DNA of 64,000 nt, from the NCBI GenBank assembly GCA_004352715.1, contig SCFE01000023.1, positions 2,450,796-2,514,795 of the forward strand. The letters are read 5' to 3'. Shown here piece after piece: positions 32,524-43,559 of this stretch (positions are counted from its first letter, which is position 1; each line of letters opens with the position of its first letter). The notes under the pieces are model-generated. The model was not told the origin of the DNA. It made no database searches and was given only the letters and a program-made list of their open reading frames with translations. The translations under genes were made by a program, and so were the position numbers. Origin of the DNA: Hofstenia miamia (Eukaryota; Xenacoelomorpha; Acoela).

Positions 32524-34617
32524 TACATCTCATCAACTAAGTTAAATAAGTGTAATATTAGATGCATGTTTTGTATAATAATATAATTAGGGTGGATTAT
32601 GAATTTTCCATGTCTATAGACTTACATTTTTTTTCGACGTCAATCCTTTGTTTCAGTACTGATATACATTTAATTTTTCAATATGTATGCCAGAAATCAA
32701 CCAATAAAATTAGTTAAAAACATTGTAAATAAACTGAATATTGTGTTAAAATTTTAGATAGTTTTTCATCATTGAACAAAATGAAAATTTCATGATGGTA
32801 TTAATATAAACTTTCAAGATCAAGTAAGAAAAACATACATACATATAAATACGACTAATCTTTGTTATAAATTCAGATTTTATTTTCGTATTTTAAAATA
32901 TGAATGGTTTTGTTATTTAATATCACATATAAATATAAATTTTAAGACATTCTGCAAATCAATGATTGTTAAAGTACTTGAAGTTGTATCATAGCTTTTG
33001 AATTTTAAAATAAAAACTTTATACTTATTGANATCTTTTCGTCATAGACATTTAACAAAATCCAAATTTTATGACAGTTTTAATATAAACTTTAAAAAAC
33101 ACTTAAATTCGATAATTTCTAGTTGTATATTCAGAGTTTTTTGTATTTCGAAGCGTTAATGGTTTTGTTTTTTATGTGCTTTATTTAATATTGCATGTAA
33201 ATACCCATCTTAAGGCATTCTACAAATTACATTATGTAGTTGAACGATAAATTTTACTATTTGCTGAAAAGATTACGCAATATATAGAATACACATTAAT
33301 AAAAATCATTTGACAAGATGATTTCTACTGTTAATTTATATCCTCCTGTACATAAAGATAATTCTTCCAACATTTAAGTTTGTAATAAATGAAAGTTATG
33401 TATGAATGTACTGACAAACTTTGCAGAGAAACATTTTTAATGAATGGTTTTGTTATTTAATATCACATATAAATATAAATTTTAAGACATTCTGCAAATC
33501 AATGATTGTTAAAGTACTTGAAGTTGTATCATAGCTTTTGAATTTTAAAATAAAAACTTTATACTTATTGAGAAAGTGTTAACATTCACATTTTTCTTCA
33601 GTCAATGAGTAAATTTTGGTAATTGCAAATGAATACATAACGCCATTTAGAAACGAATCAATTACATGTCATGAAATACAAAACACATAGTCGTACATTA
33701 TAAAAACACAACAGCAATCGTTAAATGATTTAAACTACATTTTGTACATTAGGTATTAAAACAACTTAGGAGCACTTTCTAAATATAGAAATAAATTGCG
33801 TAAATTACAATTATCAGAAACTGATAAAATAGAGTTTCTAAGGCATATTATTGGAGAAAATGCCAATATATAATGGATTTCCAAGTATTTTTCTACTACT
33901 TGAGAGTCTAAAATTTTCATTTTCCTTTGGTGATTTGTTTTGTCTTTTTGAACAAAATTACTTGCCTTTGGGAATATTTAATTTTCCTTGTGGTGATTTT
34001 TTTGTCTTTTCGAGCAAGGATATTAAACGTGTACAAACATTATGAAATTTTTATATTATTTTGTAATCACATGAGACAAAGTTAGTAATATTAACTTTTT
34101 AAAATACAAAAATAACTTACATTATTGAATGAATTCAACCGTCACCACTTGAATCTTTGTAAAAACTGAATAATGTGTCAAAATGAAGACATCTTTTCGT
34201 CATAGACATTTAACAAAATCCAAATTTTATGACAGTTTTAGTATAAACTTTAAAAAACGAGAAAGAAAAACGTACATACACTTAAATTCGATATTTCCTT
34301 GTTGTATATTCAGAGTTTTTTGTATTTCGAAGTGTTAATAGTTTCGTTTTTATGAATTTTATTTAATATCGCACGTAAATACCCATTTTAAGGCATTCTA
34401 CAAATTACATTATGTAGTTGAAAGATAAATTTTACTATTTGCTGAAAAGATTACGCAATATATAGAATACACTTAATAAACATTATTTGACAAGATGATT
34501 TCTACTGCTAATTTATATCCTACTGTACATAAAGATAATTCTTCCAACATTTAAGTTTGTAATAAATGAAAGTTATGTATGAATGTACTGACAAACTTTG
34601 CAGAGAAACATTTTTAA
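32524..34617. repeat. Direct duplication broken by a single N (X-n-Y-X'-Z-Y')
   Basis: Block X (32901-33031) is repeated without change at 33441-33571 (131 bp), and its first copy ends exactly at the lone N at 33032. Block Y (33033-33440) begins right after the N and recurs, slightly diverged, at 34191-34617. Between X' and Y' lies about 620 bp (33572-34190) absent from the first copy. The region also matches 58.0-59.5 kb. Either a tandem duplication or two haplotypes laid end to end would give this pattern. Confidence 0.9.
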
Positions 34618-35101
34618 CTTGTAAAGACACTCATGTTCAGACTTTTATTAAATGTTTATGAAAGTTATATGTATATATGGATAAATATAACTTTTGTATA
34701 TATACATACAATATAAGTTCTGTTAAATATAAAACAATTTCTGGGTAATAACAAGAATTTATGAAATTTAATACTAATGCTATTATTCAGTGTACATAAC
34801 AAGTTCATTAACAAAAAATATATGATTATTTCAATATACTAATCCATTCAATGGTCTAAAACTACAAACGTACACTTTAAAATTATTTATAGTTTGGCTA
34901 TGTAATAAATGGATATTCACATCTTTAAACCATCCCTCCTCATTATTCATGAATTATATGTGGGCAATGACTCATCAACTAGCACACATCAATAAATTTC
35001 TATACATGTATGCAAATGCTTTTTGCTGAAATTGCAAAAGCAAGTTTCAGCAAAAATTTTTTTGTGACTGATTGCTTTGTAATCTGACACCAAAAAAAGC
35101 G
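34618..35101. other. AT-rich spacer, no feature seen
   Basis: AT-rich sequence with no element ends or ORFs until the right arm of the inverted repeat starts at 35102. Confidence 0.4.
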
Positions 35102-36436
35102 TTCGAAAGTGTTTTATTAAATTGATTTTTTTGAAATTATAGGCATTGTGTTTTTGCCATAAAATCCTGGACACCCTATATCTCTAGAAATCTATTTATA
35201 TCTCTAGAAATCTATTATTAATGAAACATGTACAAATCATTTCTACATTCTCATTGTATAATAAATAGTATTATTAAATTTACTAAACTAGTGAATACAT
35301 TATTTCAATAATTCTTCCCTCATGCTAAATTTGAATGTCAATTGTTAAATTTAATTCTTAATATAAAAGACACCAACAAAATTTTAAAATGTAAGCAGTT
35401 TCTTATAAAATAAAATTTATATTTTTAAACGTTTTGTATATATGTGTACCAATAAACACTAACAACCAATTTACGACATTAATAACAAAACATGTTATCA
35501 ACAATCTTGAAACATTTCATACAAAAATTCCTACTTGCAAATATTTTATTCTTGAATTCAACAAGAAATACGTATTGAAAATATATTTATTTCATTTTTA
35601 CCAGAGACGGTGATAGATAAATCATTTTACTTTATTAACATTTTAGTTTTGTAGCATCTTTCATTTACATAATTGTATAAATTGGGAAAAACATGTAATA
35701 ATTGAGATTGTTTTCCAACTTGTGAAAAATTCTAGTTTATATGATTTGAAAGTGTTACTTAATTGTAAAGGGATTTCATGTTTGGGAGATATGAATTTTT
35801 ACGATTGGATACATTTTTGACAGTTGAACAATAGAATATTTATAAAACCAATGAAATCTAATGTGTTTTTCAAAGTATGTGGAAATGGTTACAACAGCAT
35901 TTACTATATTAAAGAAATGTTAATTTTATTGGATGAAAAATTATATGTAATCACAGTAAGACATTCAAAGGAAATGTTTTCCTGTCTCCCACACAACATT
36001 CAGAAAGCTTTCAACTAGTACAAACGCAATTTCCATCACATTGCATTTACAGAAGGAAACCTAACAAATGCACAAATGATGACTTTTATTGAATCTCTGA
36101 ATTTATTGTGTAGAAAGGAAACAGCTTTTTGGGCATGTGTTAGAATGAACTGTGCATTTTTAAGTCATTTAATTTCTCAACCTGTGGAAAATTTACTTGA
36201 TTATGGTTATTGATATCCACAAAACTATGAAAATTCTACAGACTGTATAAAAGACTACTATAAATTTGTACGCCAAATGAACACTCCACGAGGTATATTA
36301 TTATCTTCATTTACTAATAATAATCATTGTAAATTTAAGAAATTTATTTTGAAACCATTGTAGCTAATAATTAGTTTTCCTGTCTATTATTAATTTATCA
36401 TACATATTAACTTGTACATGTAGAAAAAGTGTGAAA
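35102..36436 (+). repeat. Long inverted repeat, right arm
   Basis: Inverted partner of 28811-30139. It starts with a solo mariner end (35102-35182, terminus ...CCTGGACACCCTA) whose flank, including TCTCTAGA, matches the flank of M1. The word TATCTCTAGAAATCTATT is duplicated here. A plus-strand ORF at 35824-36018 is the twin of the left-arm ORF. After 36010 further coding-like phrases appear (FTEGNLTNAQMMTFIESLN, then FWACVRMNCAFLSH) in shifted frames, so a longer element gene once ran through this arm. I do not recognise it. Confidence 0.9.
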
Positions 36437-37015
36437 GCAAAACTATACATTTTCTATTTACTAAACTGTAATACAATACGTTTTGCAATAGCATTGTTTC
36501 CAATCCCCATGTCATCTTTGCAGAAAAGTTTTTTTATTGATCAAAACCTTGTAATTTTCACTGACGTAGCATTTAGGCAGAAAATAGTAAACACCATTGT
36601 TGAGTTGAAAAAATGCTTTGTGATGACTGGGAATTGACATCATTTAAACATTGTAAAACATTGTTGTCTTCACTAGTGTTGGAGATTGGGAAGACAATTG
36701 CATTATTATTGACTACAGGACGTCCTCACTTGTGTTGATTCTTTCATTTTTCTTTTACAGTTGCAGGAGGAGGGGCCATCATCTCTTGTGTTAGAACATT
36801 ATAGTTGGAGGCTGGTGGTGGAGTTGTACATAACTCATCAAATAGATTGCCAAGTGAACTAGATGCTATGGTTTCAACAGACATTGCCATAAGAAAAATG
36901 AATTTGTGTAGAAGAAAAATAATGATTTTATCTGATGATTTGGGTGAATATATAGATTGAGTTGTTTAATCTGTCAACACATCATGACATTACTAAAACA
37001 CCCTCGGCAATTTCC
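36437..37015 (+). mobile_element. Element Y end-proximal segment (copy 3), regulatory module lost
   Basis: Matches 12120-12360 with an extra internal block at 36485-36795. The CRE seen in other copies is mutated (TGACATTA at about 36986), and the CCAAT sites are replaced by minisatellite DNA. This marks a recombined or decayed end. Confidence 0.6.
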
Positions 37016-37019
37016 ATTT

Positions 37020-37205
37020 CCAATGTAAAATAAGTATGTAAACTAAATTAATGTGGTATTTCCAATGTCATATATGTTAATAAAAAAACAAGTATGTAAA
37101 ATAAGTATGTAAACTAAATTAAGCCACATATATAAGTGAGTCACAGACATTAACAAAATTCAAGTATGAAGTATGTAAAGAAAATAAAACATGTAAGCTA
37201 AGTTA
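37020..37205. repeat. Minisatellite-like AAGTATGTAAA repeats of element Y
   Basis: Several copies of the word AAGTATGTAAACTAAATTAA and shorter forms. The reverse complement matches the ACATACTTGTTTTTTATTAA-type repeats at 55.78-55.93 kb. Confidence 0.7.
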
Positions 37206-37479
37206 TTCCATGTAAAGAAGCAAGTAAAAAAATTGATTACATTTTAAACAATAGACTGCAAACAAATCTAATCTCATGGGATTTTTGACTTATTAATTAT
37301 GTAATTCCAAAAACGTATATGAATAGAAAATTGGTTACATTTAAACAATAGACTACAAACAAATGTGTTTGCCAACAAATATTATAACAAAAGAGAATAT
37401 GTTCCAATGACGTCAAAGATACACAGACGGCCAAAGTATACAATTACATAACATATATGCTCACTGGGATCAAAGGTAA

Positions 37480-37968
37480 AAAATATCCACGAAATGGACT
37501 CAGGTATTAATACTGAGTTATATTGATGTGAAATTTGCGAGAAGACAAAAGTGCGCTCTGGAAGAAAAAATCCAGGTACAGCAGGTTGAATTAATTCACG
37601 GATTCCCTCTCCATCTACAACATTGACATGTCTAAAGGTTAACAGTTAATATTCAATATAATAATTAAACCTAAAAATAGCGTTACCTGAAGTCCTTAGT
37701 GATACATTTCACGATATGCTGTGAAATATGGTCTTTAGTTGCTTGCGGACCTGTCAATGAGATATATGTAAGATTTTTCTGCACAAGCCTCTGCCCTGTT
37801 GCTTTCCTCTTTCTGTCGACATAATTCTGAGAATGCTTGTTCAGCAGTGTGACCACATTTTAAATGTTGTACCATGAAATGGGAAGACAACAACACACTG
37901 CTTACATGTAACTGTCTTCCTGTCGTTAATTTGTCAAAGAAGTCCCAAACATCTGATTTGAGCGGCAT
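37480..37968 (-). pseudogene. hAT transposase / ZBED-like pseudogene, N-terminal part with one intron
   Basis: Minus-strand start MPLKSDVWDFFDKL at 37968 is the classic opening of a BED zinc finger, the DNA-binding domain of hAT transposases. After a frameshift, VTCKQC supplies the first Cys pair of the C2H2-type finger and FKMWSHC the later part. Exon 1 ends ...KDF at 37687. A 55-bp intron (37632-37686, GTAACG...TTTAG) follows, and exon 2 continues VNVVDGEGIRELIQPAVPGF, which resembles the segment after the finger in ZBED proteins (VVEDEGF-like). The catalytic RNase-H-like core and the hAT dimerisation domain are absent. Some ZBED genes are domesticated, but this one has a broken finger and is better called a pseudogene. 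Confidence 0.7.
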
Positions 37969-38100
37969 TATATCACTTTACGCAATACTAATGCTTAAGC
38001 ATCCAGAGGAATGAATCGCAACAATTAAATATGAAATTCCATTGGCTGCTGACAAATTATGCATTTACACGTGCACAAAAACAATTGAGTAAAATTTCAC

Positions 38101-38300
38101 CATTTGATTAATCGATTAATCTCAACAGCTCTACTAGCCATNNNNNNNNNNNNNNNNNNNNNNNNNNNNNNNNNNNNNNNNNNNNNNNNNNNNNNNNNNN
38201 NNNNNNNNNNNNNNNNNNNNNNNNNNNNNNNNNNNNNNNNNNNNNNNNNNNNNNNNNNNNNNNNNNNTCGATTAATCTCAACAGCTCTACTAGCCATAAG
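38101..38300. mobile_element. hAT terminal sequence next to the ZBED pseudogene, split by a 126-N gap
   Basis: On the minus strand the sequence reads TAGTAGAGCTGTTGAG followed by ATTAATCGATTAATC, a motif common at hAT termini. It lies about 150 bp upstream of the BED start codon, where the 5' end of the element should be. The 30 bases 38112-38141 recur exactly at 38268-38297 on the other side of 126 N, so the gap probably hides an overlap rather than new sequence. No matching 3' terminus was found. Confidence 0.55.
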
Positions 38301-38721
38301 GGCTTTGCCTAAAACGTCCCAAAGAGTACATCCTGGGTAATGCTAACACGCAGGGGCGCGTCGGTGTGCGGATGCCTGTACCCATGTCAGACAATAAAAC
38401 CAGGGTACAGAAGGTACCACCATGTATACTTTGTATATTTCAAGCCGTTTCAACAATTAGTTGTTGAAGCAGATTCATTTTTATATGAAATTATATTGCA
38501 TATGGACAATCATGTTTCGGAGGACGTGTTACCAGTACGCAGCACAAACAGCGAAGATCTTTGCACCTTATAAGTTGCTTATCAAGAAACACGAAAACTT
38601 GTTCCCAACTTGTTTGTTGAGAATCTGAACTTTGGCACCATGATTTCAGATCGTATTTTTTATCAATTTTGTATAAAGGCTTTTTTAGATCACTATCAGA
38701 TGTTCTTTCTGGTTTTTAATA

Positions 38722-39890
38722 AATTATTATCTTATCTTATCTTATATGAGGGTGGTAATGGTCGAGAGCCTGTCTGTTCTAGTGTTGTGGATACTGAGGG
38801 CGACACAGTGGAAACACTGCTTGCAAGACTGCTACTGGCACCAGTTAGGGTGCGTTTCATAGGGCAGTCATACAAAGAGGAAACCCTCTTTCTCTGGTCT
38901 GTGAGATATGCCTAGGTCAGCGTTTGCTGTGTCTTCCTGTGAGGCAGCTTTTGCTGTGATCCAAAATCTTGCCATCTATTAAGGAGTTGAGTGAGGCCTC
39001 TGAAAGCTAGAATGCTTTGCATTTTCGTAAATACTGCTCAGAAATTATCTTTCACGGATCTATTAGCAGCCAGCAGGCGCTCTCTTTAGTTGCCACCTCT
39101 AATAGCTTTGGTTGGTCAAAGCGGGAGAGGTCAACCCTCTCAACTAAAGTTCGGCCTTCGGCTTCACTCTGCTGACCAGACTCAACACAAGTCAGCACTC
39201 TGCGCTCCGGCGTCGCCAGAGGTTTCTCAAGATTAAATCGGCCAGCCACACTTCTAAGGTTATAGTTCGGACCCGGATCTTTGTTGCACCCACTGATTTA
39301 GTTTGTTGAATTCTTCAGTAACACCACAGATGCGATATAATTTAAGTCTTGTGATAACTGGAACAGAATAAGGAATGTTTCTACGAAGTTTGATTAATAG
39401 AGCATAGCATGCTTTATGCCTTTTGGTAATATGTACTTTCCATTTTAGGTCATCATTTAACCAAACACCAAGATCCTTTACAACTGAAAAAGCATGGAGT
39501 TATTCAAAATAAATTGTTAAGGAATCACTAGGTGGAGGCCCACCACTCACAATAAACATTGTTTTGCTTGCTTTGAGCATCATCTCATTGAGCATACACC
39601 ATTCAATACATGCATTCAGATCAAGCTTAAGTGAGGAAAGGTCAGGATTGGAGCCTTTTACATCGTCATCAAATAATTGTAATTAACAAAACACAAGTGG
39701 CTGGTAAATCATTGATAAACACTATAAAAAGAGTGGACCTAATCACGAGCCCTGAGGTACTTGTGACTTGTGAAAACTATATATTTTGATTTATAATCAT
39801 TAAATCTCACACACTGGTAGCGATAAGATAAGTAAGAAGCAATTAGTTTAAGCAAAGATCCGCCAATGCCAAACTCGCGTAGTTTTGTAA
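38722..39890 (-). mobile_element. 5'-truncated non-LTR retrotransposon with (ATAAG)n tail
   Basis: Reading down the minus strand from 39890: LREFGIGGSLLKLIASYLS then YRYQCVRFND (RT fingers-palm region), remnants of the catalytic palm with stops, and DLGVWLNDDLKWKVHI with a KLRRNIPYS segment (RT thumb) at about 39330-39470. GC-richer 3' sequence follows, including a 65-codon open stretch (39052-39249), ending in an (ATAAG)n run at 38722-38752. Truncated 5' end plus simple-repeat tail is the mark of target-primed reverse transcription. The family is of the CR1/jockey/L2 kind and cannot be named more exactly. It is dead. Confidence 0.75.
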
Positions 39891-39960
39891 GTAGAAATTA
39901 TAGAAAATATAGTATGCAATGCAGTATAGGTAAAAATACAGCAATTCATGTTTTATATTC

Positions 39961-40206
39961 ATGTGTGTTCTATTGGGAGTTTTAAGATTCTGTGCTATGT
40001 TAGTAGGAGACCCGTGGGATTGGGATCAATTCATTATGCAGCCACAAGATTATTCCCTCCGTGATGCTAGGTTAGAGAAAACTTTCAACAAATATTTCGA
40101 GATTCTAGCTCGAAGACAAATAATAATGACAGAGGAAAATTTGCCTAAGAACCTATTTATTGTAAATAAAAGTAGAGTTCTTCCAAAAAGGAAAAGCTTA
40201 GCATAG
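39961..40206 (+). CDS. Unrecognised coding-like ORF or terminal exon
   Basis: An 81-codon ORF just past the truncated LINE. The middle and end look coding: PWDWDQFIMQPQDYSLRDAR, a charged helix around KYFEILARRQ, then MTEENLPKNLFIV and a basic tail RVLPKRKSLA. An acceptor-like GCTATGTTAG lies at about 39995-40004, so this could be a last exon beginning near GDPWDWD. No family comes to mind. It could equally be the end of a mobile-element gene. Nothing upstream within the window completes it. Confidence 0.3.
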   Translation: MCVLLGVLRFCAMLVGDPWDWDQFIMQPQDYSLRDARLEKTFNKYFEILARRQIIMTEENLPKNLFIVNKSRVLPKRKSLA

Positions 40207-40585
40207 TGTATTAAGTTTTCTCATACAGAATATCCCAGAAATACTGATAATATAATATCATAAAATTACACCAACTATCCACAAAGTCTACCCAATCGGA
40301 ATTCTACCTAATATGAGACTACACATGTGTATGTATATCATATCATGTTGGAATTTCTGTGCAGGCTCAATTAAGGGACATAAATAGCAATGCAACCAAT
40401 GAATACAAGAATTTATTTATCATATGCTGCCCGATTAGAATACAAAAGCACAATAATACTGATCCAGTCATTGTATTCTAATCAAATAAAATTTTACAAA
40501 ATGTACTTATTTTGTGCTCACATGATAAAGCGACAATATTGCAAATAGTTACCATGATATGGCACATTACATTCAGAGTATTATC
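40207..40585. other. No feature recognised
   Basis: AT-rich sequence up to the start of the hAT MITE. Confidence 0.4.
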
Positions 40586-41058
40586 TAGGGCCCTGCGACT
40601 ACTCGAAGCTTAAACATTAACAGATTTCCAGTGGGGTCGAATCAACTCGAGTTTTATTGATTGAATAAATTTTCATTTTCTAGTCTTTCCAAAAAGTTAG
40701 ATTAACACTTCATTAGCAAAGGTTGCGATTTCAAGATGGTAAACAAACTTCACAATTTATTCAAGTGATATTTGATAGGCTTACATTCTTAAAATTAATT
40801 ACATCAACATTGATTGGTTAATGCTATATCTATATGCTTATATACAATACAATAATGATTAATTACACGTTTTTACCCAATTATAAACATAACTGCTAGA
40901 ATTTAATTTTTCGTACTTGTAGATCAGTTGATTATTTAATGGTGATTTTACAATTATGATATTGATAGGACTGTGTGCGTCGACAAGACTCGAAATCCGT
41001 TTGACTCGAATTTTAAGAGACTGACGCGAAGCAAAAATATCGGAATCGCAAAGCCCTA
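40586..41058. mobile_element. hAT-type non-autonomous element with near-perfect 8-bp target duplication
   Basis: Ends TAGGGCCCTGCGACTAC and, read inward from the right, TAGGGCTTTGCGATTCC, with 8-bp flanks GTATTATC (40578-40585) and GTATCATC (41059-41066), 7 of 8 identical. Inside, TCGAAG- and ACTCGA-type words recur near both ends, perhaps transposase-binding sites. It carries no transposase ORF. TAGGG...CCCTA ends plus 8-bp duplications place it in hAT. Confidence 0.8.
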
Positions 41059-41119
41059 GTATCATCAGACCCATGTCCAAAGAAATTTATTTAATATTAT
41101 AAGGAATTATTAAAAAAGC

Positions 41120-41240
41120 GATATTATAATCCAATTGGAATCCAATGAATAGCAAATTTTGTTTGTCCAACCAATTCCAATCGAATTCCAATGTTCAATT
41201 GGAATCCAATTAGACTCCAATTTCAATTGACAATCCTGCA
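41120..41240. repeat. Cluster of degenerate CCAATTGGAATCCAAT repeats
   Basis: Several overlapping variants of AATTGGAATCCAATT / AATTCCAATCGAATTCC between about 41128 and 41232, partly self-complementary. This could be one end of an element similar in style to Z. No partner was found. Confidence 0.6.
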
Positions 41241-42012
41241 TTTAAGTGATGAAGTGGCAAGTCGATACAGTTAACGACGGGACTAGTTGATATCAACTTG
41301 CCCCCTAATATATTTTTTAAATTATATTTATCTCATGAACAAAAAATGCATATAATATTGCACAATTTTATATAGTTCCTATTGGGCATTCACATAAAAT
41401 AAGGTATTAAAAATAGGTGAAATTCAAAATTTTAGCTTTTTCTAAATGGATGCCTTCAGAGGCTTTCATGTGCCCCAAAATAGGGTTCAAAAACAAGGAT
41501 CCAGAAATTGGCCGAAATTTTGATATGTTCTGTGGATCTAAACCCAAAAATAAAATTTCGCAAAAAATTTCATCGATTAAACTTATGAATAAGTGAAGTC
41601 TACTTAAGTAGTATTCCGAAAATCGGCCCATTCACTAATATTTGTAAAGTATTGCACATAATTTGACCAATTTAGTTTTATTTAGAGGATGGTTCGAACT
41701 TATAAATGAAAAACGTTGGATAATGGTCTGATATCTCCAAGCATTTAACAAGCATTTAATAGTTGTTTAGACGACTCTTCTCTTCAAATGCAGCTAAGGG
41801 CCACAATATACACTTTGCAAGATTGCATTAGCATCTGAAAAAACACAAAGCTAGTACAGATGAACCATGGAACATTTGATATGCAAAACCAAAAAAAGTT
41901 TTTTAGGAAAAAATTTAAAAAGACCTCGTTAAATTTTGCTTAGAATGCACTTCAATATGCTATGTTTTAACGCCATCAGATCTACGTGATATTTTAACAT
42001 GGTTTTAGTTGG
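41241..42012. other. No gene recognised; possible unknown repeat
   Basis: The 74-codon minus-strand ORF at 41407-41631 has an uninterrupted phrase (NISKFRPISGSLFLNPILGH) but no recognised family. Confidence 0.3.
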
Positions 42013-43075
42013 ACATGAAACAGGAAAACTATTTGCTTTAAAATAAATGCGTTAGGCAATTTTGTGCCTCCACTGTTTGTAATTGCACGCTTGCATTTTC
42101 GCGATCATTTTTTTAACAATGGGACTCAAGCCTGTATTGATCGGATGAATGACAAAATTTTCATGTGGATACTGGGCACACATAAACTGTATTAACTATT
42201 AATGAGCCTTCAATCTACATTTGTCACAACTGTGATGAAGTTTGGGATTGTGCATAAAAATTGTTTGCATAAATATGCCTTTGTTTTTTCTTGTTAACAA
42301 AGTTCTACAGTAAACTCTGTTTGCGAGAAATGTGGTTGAATGCAATGTGTCAAATGTTCAAAGCACACCATATTTATCAGTGGTTCCAAATATTTCATAA
42401 GTAATTGCTTAAATACTGCTGAACAACAAAAATGTAATCTAAGCATTTTTGTTCCCAATTTGCACCAACATCTACATATGTAGACGCTATCATTAAATTC
42501 TTAACTGTTCTTTTGATATGTCATATATACATTTGCCATGAGGTGCATAGTAGAGCTTCAACAAAATGTATTAATTTTTTTCTATCCTGGGTTAATCTGG
42601 GCTTTAAACGAAATGGAATTATGATATTAAAGAAATTCTTAAGAACTCTAAAAAAATTTTAAGAAAATAATGGCCAGCTAAATGGTTAATTAAAATGAAT
42701 AACACTGATGAGCGGTCAAAATATTGTCAAAAAACAGTACAATTTACAAAAATAAAATACAATACTGCACTTAATTTATGGGGATTTAATGAATTTATTT
42801 TTTAATCATTATGTTTGCAGAACTTAAAACCTCTCAATTTCAAGCAATGTTGTGAAAAATGAATTTCCTTAATGTGAAAATAGACATTTAATTGATTAGT
42901 GAAGAGAATAATGTCATAGCGAATCCCAAGTGAGTTCTATTAAATTATGTCTATCTTTGCCCATACACTCTATTGTGACAAAATACTAAAAATAATAGAA
43001 AACAATAATAAACAATTTGTATAAACTATTGTAAAAATTCTTATTGAGGTTTCAATTAATATAAGGGTGCACTTA
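42013..43075 (-). repeat. Inverted dispersed duplication R, right copy
   Basis: Reverse complement of 9350-10860, lacking its ~450-bp internal block. The junction is at about 42323-42330, where TAAACTC meets TGTTTGCGAG. Both copies keep nearly the same length elsewhere. The outer edge beyond 43075 is sequenced only here. Confidence 0.9.
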
Positions 43076-43559
43076 TGAACATTAAACCAAAATTAATATA
43101 CGTTTACGTGTAGTGGTGCTTCATATCATAACCATTGGTAATGTACTTGTCAATTTGTGACAAAATTGTCTTTAGAAGGGAAGCACTTTTTGGTTGAGAT
43201 AAATCATTTTTCCATTTAGTACAAAAAAATGGGGCAGCTGAAAAAAGGCACTTTTATTAATATCAAAGGAATTATGCTGAGCCTCGATTATATGCAATCA
43301 ACAATAATAGATTAGAACTGCGTAAATAATTTTCAACCCAACTCGGTTGAGATCCATTTGATTTAGAACCAGTCTCTTTTTTAGAACGCAAAAATGTGCC
43401 TTCCAGTGACATGTTGGACCTATACATAACAACACATCTACGTTTAGTAGGTGGATGTTTCGGAAATCTCAAATATTGCTTCAAATAATAAACTGCTGTC
43501 GAGAAAAACAATGAATGTGTTTATGTGCTATTAATATTTTTAAAATTTGCTAATCAATC
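43076..43559 (-). other. Coding-like minus-strand stretch beyond repeat R
   Basis: The 79-codon ORF at 43272-43511 contains PPTKRRCVVMYRSNMSLEGT and GSQPSWVENYLR, less AT-driven than its surroundings, and further down LLKTILSQIDKYITNGYDMK appears in another frame. It may be part of the element that includes R; the matching part near the left copy lies in the 8350-9349 gap. No family recognised. Confidence 0.3.

Noticed and set aside
38610-38915. 101-codon plus-strand ORF with GDTVETLLARLLLAPVRVR
   Set aside because: It starts across the (ATAAG)n tail and runs antisense through the 3' region of the minus-strand LINE, so it is most likely a shadow.
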